Positions 14,816 through 21,812 of a stretch of DNA of 29,643 bases are shown here, in pieces. The position numbers were made by a program, and so were the translations under genes. The stretch is taken from positions 1 through 29,643 of the IMG/VR virus record IMGVR_UViG_3300005563_000082; one strand, written 5' to 3'. Position 1 is the first letter of the stretch, and every line of letters begins with the position of its first letter. This DNA is from a virus. The notes beneath the pieces are model-generated. The model made no database searches and was not told the DNA's origin. It saw nothing but the letters and a program-made list of their open reading frames with translations.

Positions 14816-15108
14816 AGGCCACCTCGCGCGCGCTCGGCGTTCAGGTCGTAGTCGGCCTGGACGTGGACCCAGAAGTCGGCGCGGATGCCGAGCACGAGCT
14901 CGAAGTCGAGCGCAGTGCGGGCGGTGATGCCCTTCTTGCCGGTGATGATCTCGCTGACCATCTGGGCCGGGCGGCCGATCTGGGCCGCGAATGCGGCTTG
15001 GCTGAGGCCGCGTTCTGCGAGTTCCTCGCGGAGGATCTCGCCGGGGTGGATCGCCCAGCCGGGGCCGGGCGCGACGGTGGCGGCAAGGGCGCGCAACAGT
15101 CCGGTCAC
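14812..15108 (-). CDS. HigA-like XRE antitoxin-family regulator
   Basis: This 98-residue protein contains WAIHPGEILREELAERGLSQ followed by AAFAAQIGRPAQMVSEIITG and KKGITARTALDFELVLG. HPGEIL...RGLSQ with a HTH and ALDFELVLG is the hallmark of HigA/VapI-type antitoxins, which bind DNA and usually neutralise a HigB RNase. No HigB-like frame lies beside it here, so it may act as a solo regulator. The GTG at 15108 overlaps the previous stop by four bases. Confidence 0.82.
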   Translation of the reverse strand: MTGLLRALAATVAPGPGWAIHPGEILREELAERGLSQAAFAAQIGRPAQMVSEIITGKKGITARTALDFELVLGIRADFWVHVQADYDLNAERARGGL

Positions 15109-15665
15109 TCGGTCACCTCCGAGCGGTGCGGCCACTGCGCGCCGTTGAGCGCTGCCGGATGGTGCGCGCGGCTCGGCGTCTTCGGCCAGTCGAGCCACTG
15201 CGCGCCCATCGTGGCGAGTCCGAGGGCGTCCCATTCGTTGTCGTTGGCCCCGGTGGTGTCCGGCCAGAGCCGGGCGAGCTGCACGGCGACGGTGGCCTTG
15301 TCGGCGGCGCCGCTGTTGGTGGCCCACTTCTTGAGCGTGCTGGGCGGTACCACGGCGACGGGCAGCTCGATGGCGTGCAGCGCGCCGACGACCCACCACC
15401 AGAGGCCGGCGCGGTCCCAGTTGCTGCCGCCCTTGGACATGACCGAGGGGCCTTCGACGACGACGAGAATCGGCGAGTAGCTGCGCAGGTCGTTGGTGGC
15501 GGCGAGGATCCGGTCGGCGAGGTTGTGCAGGCGCGCGGACCGCTCGGCCACGGTGTCCTTGGCGGTGCCCTTGGACGTGATGGTGGTCAGCGCGGGCGGC
15601 TCGTCGCGGTCGAGGCGGCAGAGGCCGGTCGCGGTGAGGCTGAGGTCGAGTCCGACGACGGTCAT
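15105..15665 (-). CDS. RuvC-like Holliday junction resolvase
   Basis: This 186-residue protein begins MTVVGLDLSLTATGLCRLDR. The RuvC/RNase H fold acidic residues are visible: Asp7 in GLDLSLTATG, Glu71 in ILVVVEGPSV, and Asp142/Asp146 in NDNEWDALGLA. VVPPSTLKKWATNSGAADK (residues 105-123) matches the family's basic segment. It would cut branched DNA during recombination or before packaging, working with the RecT and exonuclease products encoded upstream in the same operon. It is coupled by four-base overlaps to the genes on both sides. Confidence 0.85.
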   Translation of the reverse strand: MTVVGLDLSLTATGLCRLDRDEPPALTTITSKGTAKDTVAERSARLHNLADRILAATNDLRSYSPILVVVEGPSVMSKGGSNWDRAGLWWWVVGALHAIELPVAVVPPSTLKKWATNSGAADKATVAVQLARLWPDTTGANDNEWDALGLATMGAQWLDWPKTPSRAHHPAALNGAQWPHRSEVTE

Positions 15666-15997
15666 TCCCCATCCCCAAACACGGCGGCTTCGAGGCGGCT
15701 CAGGCGCTCGTCGGTCGTCGTGACGGCGACTTCGCCCAGCAGCTTTTCGGGCGTGACCTCGAAGAGCGCGGCGAGGGTGACGAGCTCATCGACGGTGACG
15801 GCGACGCGGCTGCCCCGCTCCAGCTTGGAAACGATCTGGTGATTCCACGGGGTGCCGAGTTTGGTCATGCGCTCGGCGACCTCGAAGCCGGTCCAATGGC
15901 GAGCCCGACGCAGCGCGCTGAGGTTCTCAACCACCGTCTGGGTGATCGGACCCTGAACGCCTCTCTCGCGGTCGCCCTGTCGGGTGTCCTCGGTCAT
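15662..15997 (-). CDS. XRE-family transcription regulator
   Basis: This 111-residue protein starts MTEDTRQGDRERGVQGPITQ. Residues 20-85 form an XRE helix-turn-helix domain: VVENLSALRRARHWTGFEVA, then WNHQIVSKLERGSRVAVTVD and LVTLAALFEVTPEKLLG. The last 25 residues (TTTDERLSRLEAAVFG) form a possible coiled coil for dimerisation. The ATG at 15997 overlaps the previous stop by four bases (ATGA). It is one of several DNA-binding proteins in the early operon; its operator is unknown. Confidence 0.82.
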   Translation of the reverse strand: MTEDTRQGDRERGVQGPITQTVVENLSALRRARHWTGFEVAERMTKLGTPWNHQIVSKLERGSRVAVTVDELVTLAALFEVTPEKLLGEVAVTTTDERLSRLEAAVFGDGE

Positions 15998-16293
15998 GAT
16001 CGGTCCGTTCTCGCGCCAGCGGCAGAGCTGGGCGGCTGTTCGATGGGTTCTTGATCGGCCTGCGCCGCGCGGGCGGCGTCTTCGAGCCGGGGCGGGTGCG
16101 GGGTCTTGCGGTCGACGCGTCCGCGGCGGCCGGGTCGGACGCACTTCTCGCCGATGCCGGCGCCGCAGCTGCCGACGGGGCAGATGACGAGCAGCGGGTT
16201 CGGCCGGACCTCGGCGGGCCGGATGTCGCCGGCGGCCGGGTCGGTCCAGTCCCAGAGGCCGTCGCGGTGTCCGGGGCTGCGCCGGCGGCTCAA
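15994..16293 (-). CDS. Zinc-finger protein, phage type
   Basis: This protein of about 99 residues has CPVGSCGAGIGEKCVRPGRR followed by KTPHPPRLEDAARA, the C-x4-C...C...H pattern of small zinc fingers frequent in actinobacteria and their phages. The only start that fits the operon's four-base overlap habit is a TTG at 16293 (TTGA with the HNH stop); no ATG or GTG lies in frame before the zinc finger. The C-terminus is disordered and Gln/Pro/Ala-rich. Probably a nucleic-acid-binding accessory protein. Confidence 0.62.
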   Translation of the reverse strand: MSRRRSPGHRDGLWDWTDPAAGDIRPAEVRPNPLLVICPVGSCGAGIGEKCVRPGRRGRVDRKTPHPPRLEDAARAAQADQEPIEQPPSSAAGARTDRS

Positions 16294-16808
16294 AGGAGCC
16301 TGCTCGGGTCGGCGGTCCACGAGGTCAGGCCGCAAGTGCCGCAGAAGGCCGACAGGCGAGGCGCGTGCATGTCCTGCTCGAACTCGCCGACGATGCAGAC
16401 CGGGCACGCGGTCGAGTAGCGGCGATGGCGGTACTCGGTGCCCATTTCGTCGAACTCGCTGTGGCTGATGCAGCAGGGATCGCACACCGGCACGACAGGG
16501 ATGAGCCGGGGCGGGATCCACTCTCGCCAGTTCGACCGGTTCTGGTTGCAGCTGGCGCACAAAGTCCGCAGGTTGTCGCTGGTGTCGGAGCCGCCGGCGG
16601 ACCAGGGCAGCACGTGGTCGAGCTGGAGCGGGCCATTGCTGCCGCAGTAGCGGCAGCGACGCCCGTCGCGCTCGTAGACGAGCTGGCGCAGGAACGGGTG
16701 CAGCTCGCCGCGCTTGCCGTACCGGACGCGGGGGTGGCGCTCGTAGGGCTGGAGAGCGTCGTCGAGGAGTTCGCGAACGACGTCGGTCATTTCGGGGGGC
16801 TCGGTCAT
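16290..16808 (-). CDS. HNH endonuclease
   Basis: This 172-residue protein contains a full HNH site: CRYCGSNGPLQLDHVLPWSA (Cys52, Cys55, Asp64-His65), then GGSDTSDNLRTLCASCNQNR (Asn79, Cys84, Cys87). Two more Cys clusters follow (VCDPCC and FCGTCG), probably zinc ribbons. HNH enzymes near terminases are often needed for packaging, but this one lies in the early operon next to the replication gene, so a role in replication or recombination, or a selfish homing activity, is equally possible. Overlaps of four bases link it to both neighbours. Confidence 0.88.
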   Translation of the reverse strand: MTEPPEMTDVVRELLDDALQPYERHPRVRYGKRGELHPFLRQLVYERDGRRCRYCGSNGPLQLDHVLPWSAGGSDTSDNLRTLCASCNQNRSNWREWIPPRLIPVVPVCDPCCISHSEFDEMGTEYRHRRYSTACPVCIVGEFEQDMHAPRLSAFCGTCGLTSWTADPSRLL

Positions 16809-17632
16809 GTCGGGACCTCCTCACGTTCGGTGGTCGTGTGCGGAGCGTTGCGGCGGCAGAGCGGACATCGCGGGGTGCCGTCGGGCTCGGCGGTGCCGTC
16901 GAGCCCGTGGGCGCACTTGGGGCCGGTGCGGACTCGGTCCGGTTTGGACAGCGGCAGGATTTCGTCGAGGGTTCGGGTGGGCGGCGGTTCGCGCGCGTCC
17001 GGTGGTTGCGCTGGGAGGTGACTACCGGTGTTGGTCCTCTTAGGTGGTTTGGTCAACTTGGTAGTCGGACATAGCTGTGTCCGGTCAATCGCCTCAGAAT
17101 GTCCGGTCATTCGTTTCGTAACGCTGTTAGATGTCCGGTCATTCGGGGCGGCCTCAGTGGATTGAGAGGACATCTGGATGTCCGGTGATTCCGAGTTATC
17201 CACAGGTTCGTCAGCCGTTTGACCGGACACCTGGATGTCCTCTGATTCATCGAATGACCGGACATCCAGGTGTCCGGTCGGTTCGTCCCGCCGACCGTCC
17301 GGAGAGAGCATCTCAACCCGTTCCATGAGGTCCACGGGGATCGTCAGCCGGTACTCCGACGCCTTCCCGCGACCGCCTCGGCCGCCTCCACGGGAGACGA
17401 TTTCGAGGAGCCCGAAGCGGTTCCGCAAGGCGGCCAGCAGCCGCCGAACGTTACGCTCCGTGTCACCGGTGACGTCCGCGAGGACCTCGGCACCGGGGCG
17501 GATGCGCGAGCCGTCCGGGTCGGCGTAGGTCGCCAGAGCGAGCGCCAAGAGCTTGTACGGCTTGGGCATCACGATCCGGCGGACGATCCGCTCCCACTCG
17601 TACCGGCGGGCCGGCATCAGCTCCTCGGTCAC
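16805..17632 (-). CDS. Winged-helix replication initiator-like protein
   Basis: This 275-residue protein starts VTEELMPARRYEWERIVRRI. Residues about 24-100 form a winged helix: MPKPYKLLALALATYADPDG, then TGDTERNVRRLLAALRNRFG and a Gly/Arg-rich wing. The middle (about residues 117-189) is polar and low in complexity and is encoded by an array of palindromes with a DnaA box, as in lambda O, whose origin lies inside its own gene. The C-terminus ends with a zinc ribbon (KCAHGLDG...PRCPLCRR). The GTG overlaps the previous stop by four bases. No helicase loader or helicase gene is visible nearby. Confidence 0.78.
   Translation of the reverse strand: MTEELMPARRYEWERIVRRIVMPKPYKLLALALATYADPDGSRIRPGAEVLADVTGDTERNVRRLLAALRNRFGLLEIVSRGGGRGGRGKASEYRLTIPVDLMERVEMLSPDGRRDEPTGHLDVRSFDESEDIQVSGQTADEPVDNSESPDIQMSSQSTEAAPNDRTSNSVTKRMTGHSEAIDRTQLCPTTKLTKPPKRTNTGSHLPAQPPDAREPPPTRTLDEILPLSKPDRVRTGPKCAHGLDGTAEPDGTPRCPLCRRNAPHTTTEREEVPT
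17067..17283. other. Putative phage replication origin: palindrome array and DnaA box
   Basis: Four palindromes of identical geometry, GGACA-N6-TGTCC, lie at 17067-17082, 17168-17183, 17225-17240 and 17260-17275. The 13-mer TGTCCGGTCATTC occurs exactly at 17100-17112, 17132-17144 and (reverse) 17252-17264, with one-mismatch copies at 17078-17090 and 17179-17191. A perfect DnaA box, TTATCCACA, sits at 17196-17204 between the second and third palindromes. All lie inside the winged-helix gene, encoding its disordered linker. Confidence 0.7.
17196..17204 (+). promoter_or_regulatory. DnaA box TTATCCACA
   Basis: This is an exact match to the classical bacterial DnaA box. Its place in the middle of the palindrome array makes a chance match less likely and suggests the host initiator helps open the phage origin. 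Confidence 0.6.
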
Positions 17633-17895
17633 GCAGCGGCTCCTGTCGGGGGTCGACACGTCAGCCCGAGCCGCGTGCGGATTGCGGCTGCCGTGTAGGT
17701 GGACATGCGGGTGTAGGCGGCGACCTCGACATCGGTCCAGCCGAGCAGCCACAGCTCGTAGACGAGGTGCTCGCGGGCCGCGGTGGTGAGCAGCTCGGCG
17801 GGTTCGAGGCCGGCCCTGCACCGGTCGTAGAGGTGCTGGTCGTAGACGGGCCGCGCAGGGGCCGGCCCGCCGGTGGGGCGGAGGCGGATGGACAC
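17629..17895 (-). CDS. Small HTH protein
   Basis: This 88-residue protein starts at a GTG with MSIRLRPTGGPAPARPVYDQ. Residues 48-75 contain WLLGWTDVEVAAYTRMSTYT and AAIRTRLGL, which fit a sigma-region-4-like or HTH fold. Many actinophages and actinobacterial elements encode similar short proteins beside replication genes. Its stop overlaps the start of the replication protein by four bases, so it could help control that gene or the origin array, but this is only a suggestion. Confidence 0.68.
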   Translation of the reverse strand: MSIRLRPTGGPAPARPVYDQHLYDRCRAGLEPAELLTTAAREHLVYELWLLGWTDVEVAAYTRMSTYTAAAIRTRLGLTCRPPTGAAA

Positions 17896-17959
17896 GCTGT
17901 GCCTCCCGTGGTTCGGTGGTGGTGCGCCGGCCCGGTTAGTGGCCGGGCCGGCGCGGTGA

Positions 17960-18139
17960 TCAGGCCCCGCGGACTTCGATGCCGGTGCCGTGCAGGAGTC
18001 GCTTCGCCTCGGCGAGCCAGTCCTCTTGGTCCTGATGGGTCAGGTCCCGCCACGGCCGGTCGAGGTTGTGGCGGTCGCGGAGGTTCTCGGCGATCCGGTG
18101 CAGGTGCGTGTAGTTGATGGTCGGGCGGCCGGCGGTCAT
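17960..18139 (-). CDS. 59-residue protein, unknown
   Basis: This protein starts MTAGRPTINYTHLHRIAENL and continues with the mostly helical, Trp/Asp-rich HNLDRPWRDLTHQDQEDWLA. The ATG overlaps the stop of the previous gene by four bases (ATGA). It resembles short helical phage proteins that bind other proteins, but I cannot assign it. A 64-base gap without features separates it from the HTH gene that follows. Confidence 0.65.
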   Translation of the reverse strand: MTAGRPTINYTHLHRIAENLRDRHNLDRPWRDLTHQDQEDWLAEAKRLLHGTGIEVRGA

Positions 18140-18723
18140 GACCCACCGAGACCGTCTCGCCGCTGCCGGGCGAAGCCGACGGCCATCTGGGCGCGGATCG
18201 CCCGCAGCTGCTTGATCGCGGCCGAGAGCGGGATCGCGTGACAGCCGCAGGGGCACGTGTTGGGCACCTTCGCTCCGAAGTCACGATCGAGGCCGACGCC
18301 GTCGCAGTCGCCGTGCTGGCCGGCGTGGCAGAGGTCGCTGTCCTCCCAGCCGGAGGCCCAGTCAGGGCACGTGTGGTAGCGCGGGTGGCCGCACATGCAC
18401 TGGTCCGGCAAGGCGTTGGGGTGATCGGACTCGCCGTGCCCCTCGCCATCCCACTCGGGCTCGTCGAGGTTGAACCCGATCGGCGGCACGTGCTCGTCGA
18501 GCTGCGTGCAGTTCTCGCGGTGCAGCAGCGTGACGGGCGGGTCGACGCCGAGCTGGTGCAGCTCCTCGGCGTAGCCCTCGCTGTCGGCTCCCTCGTGCGT
18601 CTCGCCGTGGTCGCGGTGCCGCCCCTGCTTCTTGCGGTGCTGGCCTGCCGGCGGGAACAGGCGGAGCAGGAGCAGACCGCCCGCGCACACGCCGGTGAGC
18701 ACGACCGCGACGATGCCGATCAC
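18136..18723 (-). CDS. Membrane-anchored Cys/His-rich protein
   Basis: This 195-residue protein starts VIGIVAVVLTGVCAGGLLLL, a single N-terminal membrane segment followed by RLFPP. A basic stretch rich in His, Lys and Arg comes next, then an acidic region. The C-terminal part has a Cys/His cluster: CMCGHPRYHTCPDW, DLCHAGQHGDCDG and NTCPCGCH, which probably binds metal. The soluble part would lie in the cytoplasm if the basic flank obeys the positive-inside rule. The GTG overlaps the stop of the LuxR-type gene by four bases. Function unknown; a membrane tether for host or phage complexes is possible. Confidence 0.68.
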   Translation of the reverse strand: MIGIVAVVLTGVCAGGLLLLRLFPPAGQHRKKQGRHRDHGETHEGADSEGYAEELHQLGVDPPVTLLHRENCTQLDEHVPPIGFNLDEPEWDGEGHGESDHPNALPDQCMCGHPRYHTCPDWASGWEDSDLCHAGQHGDCDGVGLDRDFGAKVPNTCPCGCHAIPLSAAIKQLRAIRAQMAVGFARQRRDGLGGS

Positions 18724-18965
18724 CGGTTCACCGCCGGAGTCCGGAGCACGCCGGTGTGGTAGCCGATGGCGACCATGTGCGCGACGTTGCGCGCGCCGAC
18801 AGCGGCGCGCATCCGCTTCACGTGGGTGCGGACGGTGTTGCGGGAGAGGTAGAGCCGCTGGCCGACCTCCGTGCCGCTGAGGCCTTGCGCGAGCAGGCAC
18901 AGCACCTCGACCTCGCGCTCGGTGAGCGGTCGGCGGACGGCCGGCTTGGTCCTGGTTTCACCCAT
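18720..18965 (-). CDS. GerE/LuxR-type HTH protein
   Basis: This 81-residue protein is almost only a GerE DNA-binding domain: LTEREVEVLCLLAQGLSGTE, then VGQRLYLSRNTVRTHVKRMR. LTxREvEVL...G.s..eia..L..s..TV..H motifs are all present. It has no receiver or ligand-binding domain, so it acts as a constitutive or partner-dependent regulator. Its ATG stands inside a 19-base repeat that also supplies a ribosome site (AGGTGG). Confidence 0.85.
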   Translation of the reverse strand: MGETRTKPAVRRPLTEREVEVLCLLAQGLSGTEVGQRLYLSRNTVRTHVKRMRAAVGARNVAHMVAIGYHTGVLRTPAVNR

Positions 18966-19167
18966 CGGTGCTCACCACCTGGATCTCTCGCAGCACTGCG
19001 AGCGTCTGCGGCCCGAACTCGCCTGCAAGGACCTGCTCCGGGTCCTCGCCGTGCAGGATGCGCGCGACCGCCTGGACGCTGAGGAGCACCGTCTTTCCAC
19101 GGCCGGTGGCGATGTGCCAGGCGCGTTTCCGGTCGGCGTCAGCGGTCCACGCTGCCATCACGGCCAT
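18958..19167 (-). CDS. 69-residue protein, unknown
   Basis: The protein starts MAVMAAWTADADRKRAWHIA and ends VLREIQVVSTDG. The middle contains TGRGKTVLLSVQAVARILHG; GRGKT has the look of a P-loop but the context is too short for an ATPase. Both its start and its end lie within copies of a 19-base repeat. It overlaps the C-terminal codons of the coiled-coil gene. I recognise no family. Confidence 0.6.
   Translation of the reverse strand: MAVMAAWTADADRKRAWHIATGRGKTVLLSVQAVARILHGEDPEQVLAGEFGPQTLAVLREIQVVSTDG
18962..18980 (-). repeat. 19-base translation-start repeat, copy 1
   Basis: On the minus strand this reads AGGTGGTGAGCACCGATGG. It encodes the last residues VVSTDG of one gene and supplies a ribosome site plus ATG to the next. 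The identical 19-mer recurs about 200 bases away at 19164-19182. Confidence 0.75.
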
Positions 19168-20590
19168 CGGTGCTCACCACCTCGTACAGCGGACGCCCGG
19201 TGCTGGTCATCCACGCCCATGAGCCGCCCCGGGCGGGGCACTTCTCGGGGGTGAAGGCGCAGATGCCGTCGCGGTGCCAACCGCGTTGGTGTCGGGTGAA
19301 CTGGTACGTGTCGCGCCGCACCGTCGTGCCGACCTCCGGCTCCGGGTCGCCGGCGACCCAGCGACGCGGCTCGGCCGGCTTCTTCAGCTTGCCGAGCGTG
19401 ATGTTGATGGCGGTGAGGTTGCGCTGGATGGCGACCAAGCCGTTGGCCATCGCGTCCCGCTCGGCGTGGGCCTCGTCTCGCTGTTGGCGGTGCAGGATGC
19501 GCGTGCCGGTCTCGGCCTTGAGTACCTCGGTCAGTTCGTTCAGCTCGCCGGCGAGCTGGTCGAGGGTGGCCACCTCAACGCGCGCGTCCTCGCGTTGCGC
19601 CTCGATCATCTGGTTGACCAAGCGGCCGTAGACCCTGGGCAGCCCGTCGAGCTCCTGGCGCAGGCGGTCCCGCTCGTCGCGCACCTTCAGGTACTCCCGC
19701 CAGCCCTCCTCGCAGCGCACGATGGCGTCCTGACGGCTGAGACCGTCCCAGCCGTCAAAGGGAACGTTCTCGTCGCCGACGAGCCGCTTGAGCCGGGTCA
19801 CCTCGGCGTCGGCGCGCTTGCACTCCTCGCGGGCCTCGTCGCGCTGCTCCTCCAGCTTGTCGGCGATGCTGACAAGCTGCTCGATCTTCTCGTCGCGGGC
19901 CTCGACTACCTCGCGCAGCCGCTCGATCTCGGCGTCGCGCGGGTCGGGGTCGGATCCGCCGGCACCCTCAATCGCGTTCCGAATTGCTTCCTGTGCGGCG
20001 AGGTAGCCGAGGCCGCCCTCGCCTACGTGAGGGTTCGCGCTGCGATCACATGCCCGCAACGCCGCCGAGACGCGGGCGGTCTCGCGAGTGAGATCTTGAA
20101 CTTTCAGCTCGTAGGACTCCTGGAGCCGCTCGATTTTGGCGTCGCGCGGGTCCGGCTCGCCGAACACGTTCAGCAGCTGCTGACCGAGCGACGCCAACTG
20201 CTCCTTGGTCGTACGCCTGCTGGTGATACCCGCGCGCTGGTCGGCGTCCGAGGTGGACACGCACACGTAGTGCTCGCCCTTGGCGTGGTCGTAGGCGAAC
20301 GTCACCTTGCAGCCGAACGACAGGTCCCAGCCGATGCCGTCGACGCGCATGGCGTCGACGTCCTCGTCCCACTCGGCCTCGATGCCGGGATTGCTGGTGA
20401 CCGGCTTCCGCTCGGCCGCCTGGATCTCGACATCGGCCGAAATGAGGCCGGCGGCCACCAGGCCCTGACGGAACTGCCAGAGCGGGACGGCACGGAGGCT
20501 GTCGATCACCGTGTCACGGATGGCGTTGAAGTCGGGGGCGGGCGCCCCGCCGGCCGTAGCCGACGGAGCGCCATCCTGCTCGGTGGTCAC
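19139..20590 (-). CDS. Coiled-coil protein with internal repeats
   Basis: This 483-residue protein starts VTTEQDGAPSATAGGAPAPD. Residues 24-140 form a mixed domain (VPLWQFRQGLVAAGLISADV, VDGIGWDLSFGCKVTFAYDH). From about 145 onward it is mostly coiled coil, with a repeated motif DPRDAKIERL near 147 and DPRDAEIERL near 210. The C-terminal 60 residues (KCPARGGSWAWMTSTGRPLY) form a small separate domain. The GTG overlaps the DUF2303 stop by four bases. Similar long-coil proteins occur beside DUF2303 genes in phages; the role is unknown. Confidence 0.7.
   Translation of the reverse strand: MTTEQDGAPSATAGGAPAPDFNAIRDTVIDSLRAVPLWQFRQGLVAAGLISADVEIQAAERKPVTSNPGIEAEWDEDVDAMRVDGIGWDLSFGCKVTFAYDHAKGEHYVCVSTSDADQRAGITSRRTTKEQLASLGQQLLNVFGEPDPRDAKIERLQESYELKVQDLTRETARVSAALRACDRSANPHVGEGGLGYLAAQEAIRNAIEGAGGSDPDPRDAEIERLREVVEARDEKIEQLVSIADKLEEQRDEAREECKRADAEVTRLKRLVGDENVPFDGWDGLSRQDAIVRCEEGWREYLKVRDERDRLRQELDGLPRVYGRLVNQMIEAQREDARVEVATLDQLAGELNELTEVLKAETGTRILHRQQRDEAHAERDAMANGLVAIQRNLTAINITLGKLKKPAEPRRWVAGDPEPEVGTTVRRDTYQFTRHQRGWHRDGICAFTPEKCPARGGSWAWMTSTGRPLYEVVSTDGRDGSVDR
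19164..19182 (-). repeat. 19-base translation-start repeat, copy 2
   Basis: This is the second exact copy of AGGTGGTGAGCACCGATGG, near the 3' end of the coiled-coil gene, giving the start of the 69-residue protein. A tandem duplication of a coupled start region is the simplest explanation. Confidence 0.75.
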
Positions 20591-21450
20591 CGCTGGTCCC
20601 TCAGCGCGGCCGGCGCGGTGCCCTCGAAGAACTCCGTGGCCGCCGTGCCGTTCTTGATGCCGTTGAACACCATCGTGAACGCGGACTGCTTCACCAGGTC
20701 CGGGCGCAGCAGCGCGTACCCGATGCCGAGGCCGCCGCCGTCGTGGACGCGGTACCGCAGGCGAGCCCGCACCACGACCGGATCGGTGTTCACGTACACC
20801 GGCAGCACCAGCTCGAACTCGGTCGGCACCTCCACGTTGCCCTTGCCGGCCTTCGCGGTGGTCTCGGTGGTGTAGTCGAACTGCACGTCGCCGGAGTCCA
20901 GCCGGGTCGCCGAGCTGAACGACACGTTGCGCTTGGCCTGGAAGGTGCGGCTGACTTCGAGCATCTCGGCGGCCGACGGTCGCGTCACCGTGTGGACGAG
21001 GTCCTCGATGTGCTCGGCGAACGTGGCCTGGTCCAGAAGCTTGCCGTCGTGCTTCGTCCACGCCAACCAGTCGGCGTCGTAGCGCAGCTTCAGCGACAGC
21101 CGGTGGTCGCGCCAGCCGGGCCTGTTGGCCGCGACGTCGGAGTGGTCGTTGAGGATCGACGTCACCGAGGCCTGCTCGACGTCGGCCCACACCGTGGTCT
21201 GGTTCGAGATGCCGAGGCGGTCGGTGAGCCGGCAGAAGCTGTCGGGGTCGTAGACGGTGACGTTGCCGCGGGCCGCGAGCGGCTCGATGAGCTTGGTCTC
21301 CAGGTCGACGATCTTCAGCGCCTCGTCGGCGCGGACGCGGGCGAGCACGAGGGACGTGTCGCCGTCGAGCGAGTAGGGCTCGACGTTGGTCGACAGCCGG
21401 CCGAGGGCGGCGGCGACGTCGGCCTCGGCGCGGTGCTGGGTGTCGGTCAC
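20587..21450 (-). CDS. DUF2303 (YfdQ-like) protein
   Basis: This 287-residue protein starts MTDTQHRAEADVAAALGRLS. Segments LNDHSDVAANRPGWRDHRLS, EHIEDLVHTVTRPSAAEMLE and LDSGDVQFDYTTETTAKAGK fit the DUF2303 family, known from E. coli prophage YfdQ and many actinophages. Family function is not established; its genes usually lie near recombination or replication functions, as here between RecT and the replication initiator. It is coupled to the coiled-coil gene by a four-base overlap. Confidence 0.82.
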   Translation of the reverse strand: MTDTQHRAEADVAAALGRLSTNVEPYSLDGDTSLVLARVRADEALKIVDLETKLIEPLAARGNVTVYDPDSFCRLTDRLGISNQTTVWADVEQASVTSILNDHSDVAANRPGWRDHRLSLKLRYDADWLAWTKHDGKLLDQATFAEHIEDLVHTVTRPSAAEMLEVSRTFQAKRNVSFSSATRLDSGDVQFDYTTETTAKAGKGNVEVPTEFELVLPVYVNTDPVVVRARLRYRVHDGGGLGIGYALLRPDLVKQSAFTMVFNGIKNGTAATEFFEGTAPAALRDQR

Positions 21451-21812
21451 TTGCCGCCTCCGAACAGGCTGTGCTGGTGCGGGTTGTCGCGGACGAGGTT
21501 GTTGTCGCCGTCGACGAAGAACAGGGACTTGCGGCGCTCGCCGGCCGGCAGCTTCACCGCGATCTGGTCGGTGACGATGACCAGGTTCTCGGTGCCCGCC
21601 TCGGGCTTGACCTCGACCTTGTAGGTGAGCGAGCCGGCCTTGCCGGTCTCCTGCACCTTGGTGATGAGGTCGCGCAGCTTCTCGGACAGCTCGACGTGCG
21701 ACTGGCCCTTGTTGATGTCGAGCAGGAAGGAGGCGAACTCGCGCGCCTCGCTCTGCTCGGTGTCCTGCTTGGACTCGGCCACTGTGCGTGGCTCCTCTCG
21801 GGTGGGGATCAT
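21447..21812 (-). CDS. Small protein preceding DUF2303
   Basis: This protein (about 121 residues from ATG 21812) contains AREFASFLLDINKGQSHVEL, then TYKVEVKPEAGTENLVIVTD and RRKSLFFVDGDNNLVRDNPH. An N-terminal helix followed by strands and a C-terminal DGDNNLVRDNPHQHSLF is a pattern I associate with small actinophage proteins next to DUF2303. ATG 21812 fits the four-base overlap habit; a GTG at 21782 with AGAGGAG nine bases upstream is a strong alternative start (111 residues). Confidence 0.7.
   Translation of the reverse strand: MIPTREEPRTVAESKQDTEQSEAREFASFLLDINKGQSHVELSEKLRDLITKVQETGKAGSLTYKVEVKPEAGTENLVIVTDQIAVKLPAGERRKSLFFVDGDNNLVRDNPHQHSLFGGGK

Noticed and set aside
14812-15665. A HigB-type toxin partner next to the HigA-like gene
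   Set aside because: The upstream gene has RuvC-fold acidic residues and the downstream frames lack the basic RelE/HigB pattern.
18958-19167. GRGKT segment in the 69-residue protein as a possible ATP-binding loop
   Set aside because: There is no Walker B motif and the protein is too short for a P-loop ATPase fold.
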